A stretch of 8,121 nt of DNA from Candidatus Latescibacterota bacterium. GTDB taxonomy: Bacteria; Blakebacterota; Blakebacteria; Blakebacterales; Blakebacteraceae. The notes beneath the pieces were generated by a model. That model did not search any database and had not been told where the DNA came from. It saw nothing but the letters and a program-made list of their open reading frames with translations. Location: NCBI GenBank assembly GCA_023135015.1, contig JAGLTZ010000213.1, positions 1-8,121 on the forward strand, written 5' to 3'. A program made the position numbers and the translations under genes. Within the stretch, counting starts at the first letter, position 1, and each line of letters opens with the position of its first letter. Positions 1-5,867 of the stretch are shown here, one piece after another.

Positions 1-120
1 GCCGCTCAAGCCCTCATTGCTCAGACCGACAAATCCCCGCTGTGGTCCCATCATCGATTCAACCGCTCTGCAGAAGGCGGCCCCGAGATCGGCGTGCGTA
101 TACACTACCCCGTGAATCAT
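1..120 (-). CDS. PTS system mannose-family EIIA component, N-terminal 40 residues (truncated by window edge)
   Basis: Partial gene reading from an ATG at 120-118 off the left edge, with exactly 40 codons visible. The translation begins MIHGVVYTHADLGAAF and continues with MMGPQ and GLSNEGLS. This matches the start of mannose-family EIIA domains: a first beta strand, then a phosphoryl-accepting histidine in a THGxL-type motif (here His9 in THADLG), a helix, and a GxQ turn before the second strand. Such cytoplasmic domains take phosphate from HPr and pass it to EIIB, or act only as regulators. The start codon overlaps the hprK stop (ATGA), so translation is probably coupled, and no strong ribosome binding site is seen. 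Position directly after hprK fits the known PTS clusters near rpoN in deltaproteobacteria and related groups. Whether EIIB, EIIC or EIID domains follow cannot be seen. The family call is fairly secure; its transport or regulatory role is open. Confidence 0.8.
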   Translation of the reverse strand, partial: MIHGVVYTHADLGAAFCRAVESMMGPQRGFVGLSNEGLSG

Positions 121-1091
121 TCGTAGTCTTCGCCGAGTTCCAGTCGGGCGAGCTTTTTCCTCTCCATCCGTTCCAGCAGCTTCTGGTTCAGCGTCTGCGC
201 CGCGTTCAGACCGCTTATCTTCATCAGGTGATTCAGAGCAATAGTCTCTGCCAGAACGGTGATGTTCTTACCTGGTACTATGGGAAGGACCACCTGAGGG
301 ATCTGTACCCCGAGTAACTCAGCGGCCTTCTCCTCCATTCCTAGGCGGTCCGCCTCATCCACCTCGTCCCATTCCTTCAGTATGACCTCCACCTCCACCC
401 GTTTCTTGAGCCGGATGCACTGGATTCCGAAGATACCCTGAATATCTATTATGCCGATGCCACGGACCTCCATGTGATGTGTCAGAAGCTCGTTGCCGGT
501 GCCGTTCAGTATGCCCCGTGCGGTTCGCGTCAACGTTACAACATCGTCGGCCACCAGCCTGTGCCCTCTCTCCACCAGGTCGAGAGCGATCTCGCTTTTA
601 CCTACTCCGCTTTTTCCGGTGAAAAGCAGGCCGATTCCGAAGACATCAACCAGGGTACCGTGCACAACTGTGGTAGGTGCGAACCAGTCATCCAGATATT
701 CACTGAGCAGGTGGGCCACAGCGGTACTGGAGCTCTCGCACAGAAGAATCGGTATCTGCCTCTCTTCGGCCTTCTTAATAGCCCAGTCGTACATCCTGTT
801 GCCGGAGGCGCAGATGACAACTGGTATGTCGTATGAGAGGAGCTTGAATACCGCGTTTTCCCGATCTTCCTCGCTCAGGCTGTCCAGGAATCGGAACTCG
901 ACGTTACTGAGGATCTGGACCCTGTGATATGGGAAGGGATCGAAGAAGCCTGCCAGCGCCAGTCCCGGACGGCAGACATCGTTGGTGGTTATCAGGTTTT
1001 CAGCCCCGGATCGACCCGCGGCCCATTTAAGCTTGAGCACGCTCTGATTGTCATCAACGAGCTTCTGGACAGTGAGTTCTCTATGGTCCAT
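117..1091 (-). CDS. hprK: HPr kinase/phosphorylase
   Basis: 324 aa, close to the usual length of about 310-330. HprK phosphorylates HPr on a regulatory serine using ATP or pyrophosphate and also removes that phosphate; it is a cytoplasmic hexamer. Residues 1-130 form the N-terminal domain. The catalytic domain has the conserved His144 (VVHGTLVDV), the Walker A loop GKSGVGKS at 159-166, Asp182-Asp183 (ADD), the family signature MEVRGIGIIDI at 207-217, and the C-terminal VPGKNITVLAE segment from about 272. The start chosen is the ATG at 1091-1089, four bases after the hpf stop, because MDHRELTVQKLV is where family similarity begins. The frame stays open upstream into hpf to 1214, but those residues are arginine/serine-rich and look like a shadow of hpf. 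The nearest ribosome-binding-like purine run lies about 16 bases upstream, so initiation probably depends on coupling to hpf. The stop overlaps the next start (EIIA). Confidence 0.95.
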   Translation of the reverse strand: MDHRELTVQKLVDDNQSVLKLKWAAGRSGAENLITTNDVCRPGLALAGFFDPFPYHRVQILSNVEFRFLDSLSEEDRENAVFKLLSYDIPVVICASGNRMYDWAIKKAEERQIPILLCESSSTAVAHLLSEYLDDWFAPTTVVHGTLVDVFGIGLLFTGKSGVGKSEIALDLVERGHRLVADDVVTLTRTARGILNGTGNELLTHHMEVRGIGIIDIQGIFGIQCIRLKKRVEVEVILKEWDEVDEADRLGMEEKAAELLGVQIPQVVLPIVPGKNITVLAETIALNHLMKISGLNAAQTLNQKLLERMERKKLARLELGEDYE

Positions 1092-1095
1092 ACGA

Positions 1096-1440
1096 TTAAT
1101 GCCGGCGCTTCCTGGGCTCACTTCCGTACTGCTTCGCCTCACGCCTGTCCTTCTCGTGTTTGACCTTCGATTTATACTTTTCCAGCTGACGCTGGGCCTT
1201 CGCCATGGCGTCATCTATCGCTGAGAAGAGCAGATCATCATCCTGACTCTCTGCGGTCAGGGTCTCACCGGGCACACCGACAATCACCTCGGCGCCCCAG
1301 CGCTCCTTCTCCTTCGATAGAACCATCTGGACACCGATTATGCGGTTAAAATACTTCTCAAGTCCGGCCATCGAATCGATAGCATGGTTGCGGACATTAT
1401 CGCTCATGTTGAAATGTCTAGCAGTGAGACTTGTTTTCAT
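1096..1440 (-). CDS. hpf: Ribosome hibernation promoting factor, short form (HPF/RaiA/YfiA family)
   Basis: 114 aa. It binds the decoding region of the 30S subunit and inactivates or dimerises ribosomes in slow growth. The sequence has the family beta-alpha-beta-beta-beta-alpha pattern: MKTSLTARHFNMSDNVRNHA, then a helix with LEKYFNRI at 27-34, VQMVLSKEK and WGAEVIVGVPG strands, LTAESQDDDLLFSAIDDAMAKAQRQLEKYK at 61-90. After residue 90 comes a strongly basic tail (KSKVKHEKDRREAKQYGSEPRKRRH). It lacks the roughly 60-residue C-terminal dimerisation domain of long HPF, so it is the short type. The start ATG has a good ribosome binding site, AAAGGAG, at 1457-1451, ten bases upstream. It sits between rpoN and hprK, the classic position for this gene. 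Confidence 0.92.
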   Translation of the reverse strand: MKTSLTARHFNMSDNVRNHAIDSMAGLEKYFNRIIGVQMVLSKEKERWGAEVIVGVPGETLTAESQDDDLLFSAIDDAMAKAQRQLEKYKSKVKHEKDRREAKQYGSEPRKRRH

Positions 1441-1449
1441 AGGCCCGAA

Positions 1450-1482
1450 ACTCCTTTCCCCAAACGGTTGGGAGTACGGTTG
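1450..1482 (-). promoter_or_regulatory. Possible hairpin in the hpf leader masking the ribosome binding site
   Basis: In the 47-base rpoN-hpf gap the transcript carries ACUCC (1475-1471) that is exactly complementary to GGAGU (1454-1450), which overlaps the AAAGGAG ribosome binding site of hpf. A competing hairpin pairs CCCAA (1472-1468) with UUGGG (1463-1459) around a CCGU loop and leaves the site free. The heptamer CAACCGT also occurs twice, 12 bases apart (1482-1476 and 1470-1464). The complementarity is seen in the sequence; a regulatory role is inference, and stems of five pairs arise easily by chance. Confidence 0.22.
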
Positions 1483-1487
1483 AACAT

Positions 1488-2873
1488 TCAGTATTGCTTG
1501 CGATAGCGCGCGGGTAGAATGCCCATCTTGTCACGGTATTTAGCGACAGTTCTCCGGGCTATTGTAAAACCCTCTTCCTGCAACGCCTCGGCGATCTTCT
1601 GATCGCTCAGCGGCTTGTGTCCGTTCTCCTCCCTCACCAGCCGCTCTATACGTTCCTTGATCGCCCTGGTGGATACGTCTCCTCCATCCCTGTTCTCGAT
1701 CCGGCCGCTAAAGAAAAACTTCAGCTCGAAAATCCCTTGAGGTGTCTGGACATATTTGCCGTTAGTGACCCTGCTGACCGTACTGATGTGCATGCCTATG
1801 GCGTCTGCCACCTCCTGCAGAGTCATCGATTTGAGGTGAAGGAGTCCGTGCTCGAGGAACTCATACTGGGCTTTTACTATGTACTCCATCACCTTCAGCA
1901 TCGTCGAACGACGCTGTTGGATGGAGCGCATCAGCCATCTGGCCCCATTCAGCTTGTCCAGAACGTACTGCCTCGTCTCTTCGTTGGCCTTTGTATCCTT
2001 GGCGAGTATCTCTTTATAGAGGTTGCTGATCCGGAGACGGGGCAGGCTGCTGTCGTTGAACAGAACCAGATAGTTCCCATCGACTTTCTCGACTATCAGA
2101 TCGGGAATAATGGTCTTCGCCGTCGTGCCGAATTCTCCAGCCGCCGGTTTTGGATTGAGACGCGAGAGCTCTTCGACCGCCTCCTGCACATCCGACTCGT
2201 AGATATCCAGCGCCTTGGCGATGGCGGGGTACCGATGGTGCTGCAGATCCTCCAGGTGTTCCTCTACTATCGCCATGTAGATCGTATTCTCGAGGTCCAT
2301 CTCCTTCAGCTGGATGGCCAGGCATTCCCCCAGATCGCGAGCCCCCACCCCTGCGGGGTCGAATGTCTGGATGACCGTCAGGACCTCCTCGACTTCCTCC
2401 ACCGTAGAGTGTGAGCCCTGCGCAATATCCTCGAGAGTGGCTTCGAGATAGCCGTCCTCGTTGATGTTTCCGATAATCTCCTCGCCGATGGGGATCTGGT
2501 TCTCCATCAGACCGGAAAGATGCAGCTGGCTGAGAAGATATTCCTGGAGGCCAACTTCCGCCGGCTGGGGAAGCTCTGCAAACTCCCTGCTGACATCAGG
2601 CCGGAATCCCCTCCCGCCGACGTCGCGTGAGTCAGTAAGCACCTCGCGCCACTGCTGCTCGTCGAATTGCTCAGCAGTATCCTTAGTTGCCTCGCGTACG
2701 GCCACTTCCTGGGAAACCTCGGCTGTCTGAATCTCCTCCAGCAGAGGGTTCTCCTCCAGCTCCTGTTTGAGGAATCGTTCCAGCTCAAGCGTAGGCAGCT
2801 GGAGTAGTTTCAGCGACTGGATGATCTGTGGGGAGAGCCTCTGCTCCAGCCTGATTTCCTGGAGAAGTCTCAT
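1488..2873 (-). CDS. rpoN: RNA polymerase sigma-54 factor
   Basis: 461 aa, typical for RpoN (about 450-500). It directs RNA polymerase to -24/-12 promoters (GG...GC) and needs ATP-driven enhancer-binding activators. Region I is residues 1-50, a leucine/glutamine-rich activator-responsive segment (RLEQRLSPQIIQSLKLLQLP, then ENPLLEE). Region II, about 50-100, is variable and acidic. The core-binding domain spans about 105-250 (GLQEYLLSQL, FDPAGVGARDLGECL, LNPKPA). The helix-turn-helix is near 351-371 (TLQEVADAIGMHISTVSRVT), followed by KYVQTPQGIFELKFFFS. The RpoN box is ARRTVAKYR at 439-447 near the C-terminus and is intact. The ATG start lies after a weak GGGGGT purine run. No enhancer-binding protein gene is in the window. 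It follows lptB and precedes hpf, the standard arrangement. Confidence 0.97.
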   Translation of the reverse strand: MRLLQEIRLEQRLSPQIIQSLKLLQLPTLELERFLKQELEENPLLEEIQTAEVSQEVAVREATKDTAEQFDEQQWREVLTDSRDVGGRGFRPDVSREFAELPQPAEVGLQEYLLSQLHLSGLMENQIPIGEEIIGNINEDGYLEATLEDIAQGSHSTVEEVEEVLTVIQTFDPAGVGARDLGECLAIQLKEMDLENTIYMAIVEEHLEDLQHHRYPAIAKALDIYESDVQEAVEELSRLNPKPAAGEFGTTAKTIIPDLIVEKVDGNYLVLFNDSSLPRLRISNLYKEILAKDTKANEETRQYVLDKLNGARWLMRSIQQRRSTMLKVMEYIVKAQYEFLEHGLLHLKSMTLQEVADAIGMHISTVSRVTNGKYVQTPQGIFELKFFFSGRIENRDGGDVSTRAIKERIERLVREENGHKPLSDQKIAEALQEEGFTIARRTVAKYRDKMGILPARYRKQY

Positions 2874-2925
2874 ACTATCAATCTACCCCCACTTAATTCC
2901 CTGTTCAAGTTATTCAAAAGCGGGG

Positions 2926-2946
2926 GCCGGCGGATTGCTCACCGGC
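2926..2946 (-). other. Stem-loop in the lptB-rpoN intergenic gap
   Basis: The largest gap in the window (2874-3010, 137 bases) holds an RNA hairpin on the coding strand: GCCGGUG (2946-2940) pairs with CGCCGGC (2932-2926), including one G-U pair, around a 7-base loop. It is followed by CCCCGCUUUUG, so the U-run is short and separated from the stem by about five bases. This makes it a poor intrinsic terminator, but it could attenuate, stabilise an mRNA end, or be chance in GC-rich DNA. Immediately downstream (about 2874-2920) the DNA becomes AT-rich compared with its surroundings, as expected for a promoter region for rpoN. I could not identify a convincing promoter. Confidence 0.3.
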
Positions 2947-3010
2947 ATTCGCCTGGTTCGCGATCCAAAGAACGGGCCGACGCCAAGATAGCGCAAAAGG
3001 GCTGTTTCCA

Positions 3011-3751
3011 TTACGTGAGGGTGAAGCGTTGTCCAAGATACACTTTCCGCGCGATCGGGTCATCCACAAGGCTCTCGGCATCGCCCGAAACCAGGATCTT
3101 GCCCTCGTTCATGATGTAGGCGCGGTCCGTTATGTGGAGGGTTTCCCTGACGTTGTGGTCGGTGATCAGCACCCCCAGCCCCCGCTCCTTCAGGTTCTGC
3201 AGGATCTCCTGGATCTCCTCAACGGCGATGGGATCCACACCTGTGAACGGTTCGTCGAGCAAAATGAAGTCGGGTCTGGTGGAGAGCGCCCTCGCGATCT
3301 CCACCCGTCGCCTTTCCCCACCCGAGAGTGTGTACGCCTTCTGCTTCCGCAGGTGCGACAGCTTTAGATCCTCCATCAGCTCATCGCACTTTTTCTGCCT
3401 CTCCGCACTGCTGCGCATGAATGTTTCAAGGATCGCCAGCAGGTTCTGCTCGACAGTCAGCTTCCGGAAAACGGAGGCCTCCTGTGCAAGATAGCCCACC
3501 CCGAGCCGGGCCCTCCTGTACATGGGGAGTGAGGTCACATCCTCTCCATCCAGATATATGTGCCCGGCTCTGGGTCTGATGAGTCCTACCATCATGTAAA
3601 ATGTGGTGGTTTTCCCCGCCCCGTTTGGTCCGAGCAGACCTACGATCTCACGCTGGGTGACATCGAGGGAGACCTCGTCAACCACGCGTCTGCGGCTGTA
3701 GATCTTTACCAGACCCTCCGCACTGAGTTTCTTTGCCTTAGTCTGGTTCAA
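3011..3751 (-). CDS. lptB: LPS export ABC transporter ATP-binding protein LptB
   Basis: 246 aa, matching LptB (about 240). It is the ATPase of the LptB2FG complex on the cytoplasmic face of the inner membrane that extracts LPS and drives it across the periplasm. All ABC motifs are present: Walker A GPNGAGKT at 41-48, Q-loop Gln90 ([13 protein letters not shown], typical of LptB rather than LivG-type ATPases), signature LSGGE at 142-146, Walker B FILLDE at 162-167, D-loop GVDP at 171-174, and switch His199 in [10 protein letters not shown]. The C-terminus [15 protein letters not shown] is also typical of LptB. The start is TTG at 3751-3749; no ATG or GTG fits, and an AGGAGAGAGG purine run lies just upstream. 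The gene follows lptA after 23 bases. The membrane partners LptF and LptG are not in the window. Confidence 0.96.
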   Translation of the reverse strand: MNQTKAKKLSAEGLVKIYSRRRVVDEVSLDVTQREIVGLLGPNGAGKTTTFYMMVGLIRPRAGHIYLDGEDVTSLPMYRRARLGVGYLAQEASVFRKLTVEQNLLAILETFMRSSAERQKKCDELMEDLKLSHLRKQKAYTLSGGERRRVEIARALSTRPDFILLDEPFTGVDPIAVEEIQEILQNLKERGLGVLITDHNVRETLHITDRAYIMNEGKILVSGDAESLVDDPIARKVYLGQRFTLT

Positions 3752-3757
3752 ACCCTT

Positions 3758-3767
3758 CCTCTCTCCT
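3758..3767 (-). promoter_or_regulatory. Ribosome binding site for the TTG start of lptB
   Basis: The coding strand reads AGGAGAGAGG from 3767 to 3758. The GAGG part ends six bases before the TTG at 3751 and the AGGAG part eleven bases before it. This purine-rich run, with the alignment of LptB homologues at this point and no ATG or GTG nearby in frame, decides the TTG start. Confidence 0.6.
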
Positions 3768-3774
3768 ATCTGCC

Positions 3775-5205
3775 CTATCTGTTTCCGGGCGGACGTCGCC
3801 TGGCTCCCACCTTGATTGAATCGGGATGCACCGCCATCGGCACCAGACCCTGGCTGACCAGAGAAGCAGCGTAGTACCAGGCGTTGCCGTTTTCCAGGTA
3901 GGCCAGCTTCAGTTCGCCATCCTCCAGCGTGAGCCTTATCAGAGCCGCCATGGCCCTCTGGAGGCCAGATTCCTCTGTATCGAGGCTGTCGAAGAATCTG
4001 GTCACTGCATTACCGCGCGCCTCCACGACCGACGGCTCTCCCCCATCGAAGCTGACGTCCAGCTCGTTCCCCCCCATCGCACTCTGCCTCTCCGGCACGT
4101 CTTCCCTCCAGTAGTACATCGCCGCCCGAATTGCCTCCAGATGCTCGAGGCTCTCATCCACCAGGGTAATTGTAATATCGTACCCTTTCAGAACCATATG
4201 CTCCGGCTGGGCCGGCACCCTGGTGGAGTCGGGCCTCATCACCATGCTGCCCTGGGCTGGCTTCGTGATAGTGGTCACCACCCCGGGGCCGTGAAGGAGG
4301 ATCGACTCCAGCACATCCTCCTGCAGCCTCAGATCGAGGCTGTCGGCAGTCATGGTGGTCCAGATCGAATCCTGGCTCCCTTCCTCGCGGGCCGCAAGCC
4401 TGTTAAGCACCGGAGGCTCACCCTTCAGCCTGGCCAGGCCCGTATTTTCATCCCAGAAAAGGTCTCTGCCTGTGGCACTGACTCCGCCCTTCTCGAACAC
4501 TACGTTGTCGCGTACCAGCAGCACTCGCTGCTGGTCCTGGGACCGGAGCCAGTTCCCGCGAATGGACACCTCTCCACGGACCACCTCGGCTCCCCCGCTT
4601 ATCTCGGCCCACCCGGCATCCCGTCGGAACCGCAGTCTGGCGCCGTCGCTGCCTATCACCTCTGTGGCCGCCGCGGTGGAGTCGCCGGGTGGCTGGTAAA
4701 GGTACGGGCTTCCTGTGGCTAACCCTTCGCCTGTGTTCCGGTCGAACCTGACCTGCCTTGCCGTGACCTGAGAGCCGTTCTCCATGCTCTCTGATCGTAC
4801 GTTTCCTGTGGCTATTATCGTGCGATCTTTCCCGCGGTAAATAACGTCATTGGCCCAGAACTTCCACGAAGGGTCCCAACCCCTTATCCTTCCACGCAGC
4901 CTGACCTCCTCCTGTTTGTCAACAAAAGTAGCCTGGTCCGCTAGCAGGTACTGGTCCCCCTGCCTGAAGAGTACACTGTCGGTTAGAACGGTAACGCTGC
5001 GCTGCTCACCCTCTTCCAGCCTGTGGAGTGTGATGTCCGCCTGTCCGAAATGGAGCAGCTCGAGCGGTGGAGATTGCAGAGCGCCGCCCTGCTGCATCGC
5101 GATCGCGTACCGCGGCCCTGCATCGTGGGAAAGTGAAGATAGTGGCAGCGATACCGCCAGGATCGCCGCAACGGCAGGAAGTGGCCAGCGGGGAGCAGGG
5201 CTCAT
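3775..5205 (-). CDS. lptA: Long LptA/OstA-like periplasmic LPS transport protein
   Basis: 476 aa, much longer than proteobacterial LptA (about 160-200). LptA-type proteins form the beta-jellyroll bridge that carries LPS across the periplasm. Residues 1-29 look like a Sec signal peptide (hydrophobic core [16 protein letters not shown], possible cleavage near 29). Residues 70-170 have the clearest OstA pattern: [70 protein letters not shown]. Similar strand units recur at about 185-260 ([30 protein letters not shown]), 284-312 and 337-450 ([43 protein letters not shown]). This suggests several tandem OstA-like domains. It starts by ATGA overlap with lptC and precedes lptB, which strongly supports the LPS-transport role. 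The length resembles OstA-like proteins of FCB-type bacteria. It lacks an obvious C-terminal barrel, so it is not LptD. I treat the symbol as functional inference rather than strict orthology. Confidence 0.82.
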   Translation of the reverse strand: MSPAPRWPLPAVAAILAVSLPLSSLSHDAGPRYAIAMQQGGALQSPPLELLHFGQADITLHRLEEGEQRSVTVLTDSVLFRQGDQYLLADQATFVDKQEEVRLRGRIRGWDPSWKFWANDVIYRGKDRTIIATGNVRSESMENGSQVTARQVRFDRNTGEGLATGSPYLYQPPGDSTAAATEVIGSDGARLRFRRDAGWAEISGGAEVVRGEVSIRGNWLRSQDQQRVLLVRDNVVFEKGGVSATGRDLFWDENTGLARLKGEPPVLNRLAAREEGSQDSIWTTMTADSLDLRLQEDVLESILLHGPGVVTTITKPAQGSMVMRPDSTRVPAQPEHMVLKGYDITITLVDESLEHLEAIRAAMYYWREDVPERQSAMGGNELDVSFDGGEPSVVEARGNAVTRFFDSLDTEESGLQRAMAALIRLTLEDGELKLAYLENGNAWYYAASLVSQGLVPMAVHPDSIKVGARRRPPGNR

Positions 5206-5867
5206 GGTGGATCCCGCTGCGCGGTCTGCACCAGCGTGTCGGCTGGGGCGGCTGTGCTGTCCGGCTGCGTCTGCTCATCGGCCCGGCGCTCCTCATCAAG
5301 CCACTCACCACCCCTCTGCGAGACACCGCTTCCCTCGAAGAACCTCATATTCTCGAGACGTGTATCAGATTCGAATCCAATGCCTCGCAGTATATCGCCC
5401 TCCCTGGTCACCTCGACAGGCCCGTCGGTGTAGACCCGGTCCTCCACCTCGTCCCACCAGAGTGTATCGGCACGAACGGTCCTTCCTTCCCTGCTTACCA
5501 GCACCACCCCACCCCATGTCTTGACACGCCGGTGGCCTTCACGCTCCTGATCGTGGATCTCACCGGAATCGGCGGTCAGGTGGCTGCTAACCTCCCCTTC
5601 TTCATCAAAGAAGTCGACCTGGAGAGTATCCATGTGCGTGTATTTCTTCCTCGGCAGGTCGAATACCGCCAGGTACTCCGCCTCCAGAACAGCCTGTGTT
5701 TTCCCGTGATCGAAGAGCTGGATGACGGCATCCCACTGCTCCGAGTCAGGGCGGGGTCCCTGCGGAGGGGGGGCGGCCCCCTCATCCTCCACACTCGGCG
5801 CTCTGCCGCAGCACGCCAGGGTCAGAAACATCACAACAATCAATGAAGGCGAGGATCGCATCATCAC
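5202..5867 (-). CDS. lptC: LptC-like LPS transport protein with lipoprotein-type signal
   Basis: 221 aa from the GTG at 5867 (220 from the ATG at 5864). LptC receives LPS from LptB2FG and hands it to LptA. The N-terminus has a short hydrophobic segment (SLIVVMFLTLA, 8-18) followed by Cys19-Cys20, resembling a lipoprotein signal rather than the uncleaved membrane anchor of E. coli LptC. A Pro/Glu-rich linker follows (26-42). The LptC/OstA-type beta region runs from about 45: EAEYLAVFDLPRKKYTHMDTLQVDFF, LTADSGEIHD, VKTWGGVVLVSREGRTVRADTLWW, VYTDGPVEVTREGDILRGIGFESD, LENMRFFEGSGV. These 'G-V-x-V...A-D-x-L' and 'G-x-G-F-x-S/D' patterns are characteristic. The C-terminal tail (about 185-221) is polar and probably disordered. 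The start overlaps the acyltransferase stop and the stop overlaps lptA (ATGA), so translation is coupled on both sides. The call rests on pattern and context. Confidence 0.82.
   Translation of the reverse strand: MMMRSSPSLIVVMFLTLACCGRAPSVEDEGAAPPPQGPRPDSEQWDAVIQLFDHGKTQAVLEAEYLAVFDLPRKKYTHMDTLQVDFFDEEGEVSSHLTADSGEIHDQEREGHRRVKTWGGVVLVSREGRTVRADTLWWDEVEDRVYTDGPVEVTREGDILRGIGFESDTRLENMRFFEGSGVSQRGGEWLDEERRADEQTQPDSTAAPADTLVQTAQRDPP

Noticed and set aside
42..317. 91-codon plus-strand open frame at the left end
   Set aside because: It is antisense to hprK and the EIIA start, with no recognisable domain.
1092..1214. N-terminal extension of hprK by 41 codons
   Set aside because: The extra residues overlap hpf in another frame and look like a shadow; family similarity starts at the ATG at 1091.
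1617..2414. 265-codon open frame on the plus strand antisense to rpoN
   Set aside because: It is fully covered by rpoN with intact conserved regions, and its product shows no recognisable domain.
2880..2908. Minus-strand TTGAAC and TAGATT hexamers with 17-base spacing before rpoN
   Set aside because: Each matches only four of six consensus bases, and transcription would start at or beside the ATG, giving a leaderless mRNA. It is suggestive but too weak to list as a promoter.
3826..4722. 298-codon open frame on the plus strand antisense to lptA
   Set aside because: It lies fully inside a well-supported gene, its product (rich in His, Arg, Pro) resembles no family, and long antisense frames are common opposite GC-rich genes.
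5067..5846. 259-codon open frame on the plus strand across lptC and the start of lptA
   Set aside because: It spans two coupled, recognisable genes on the other strand and shows no family pattern or good start context.
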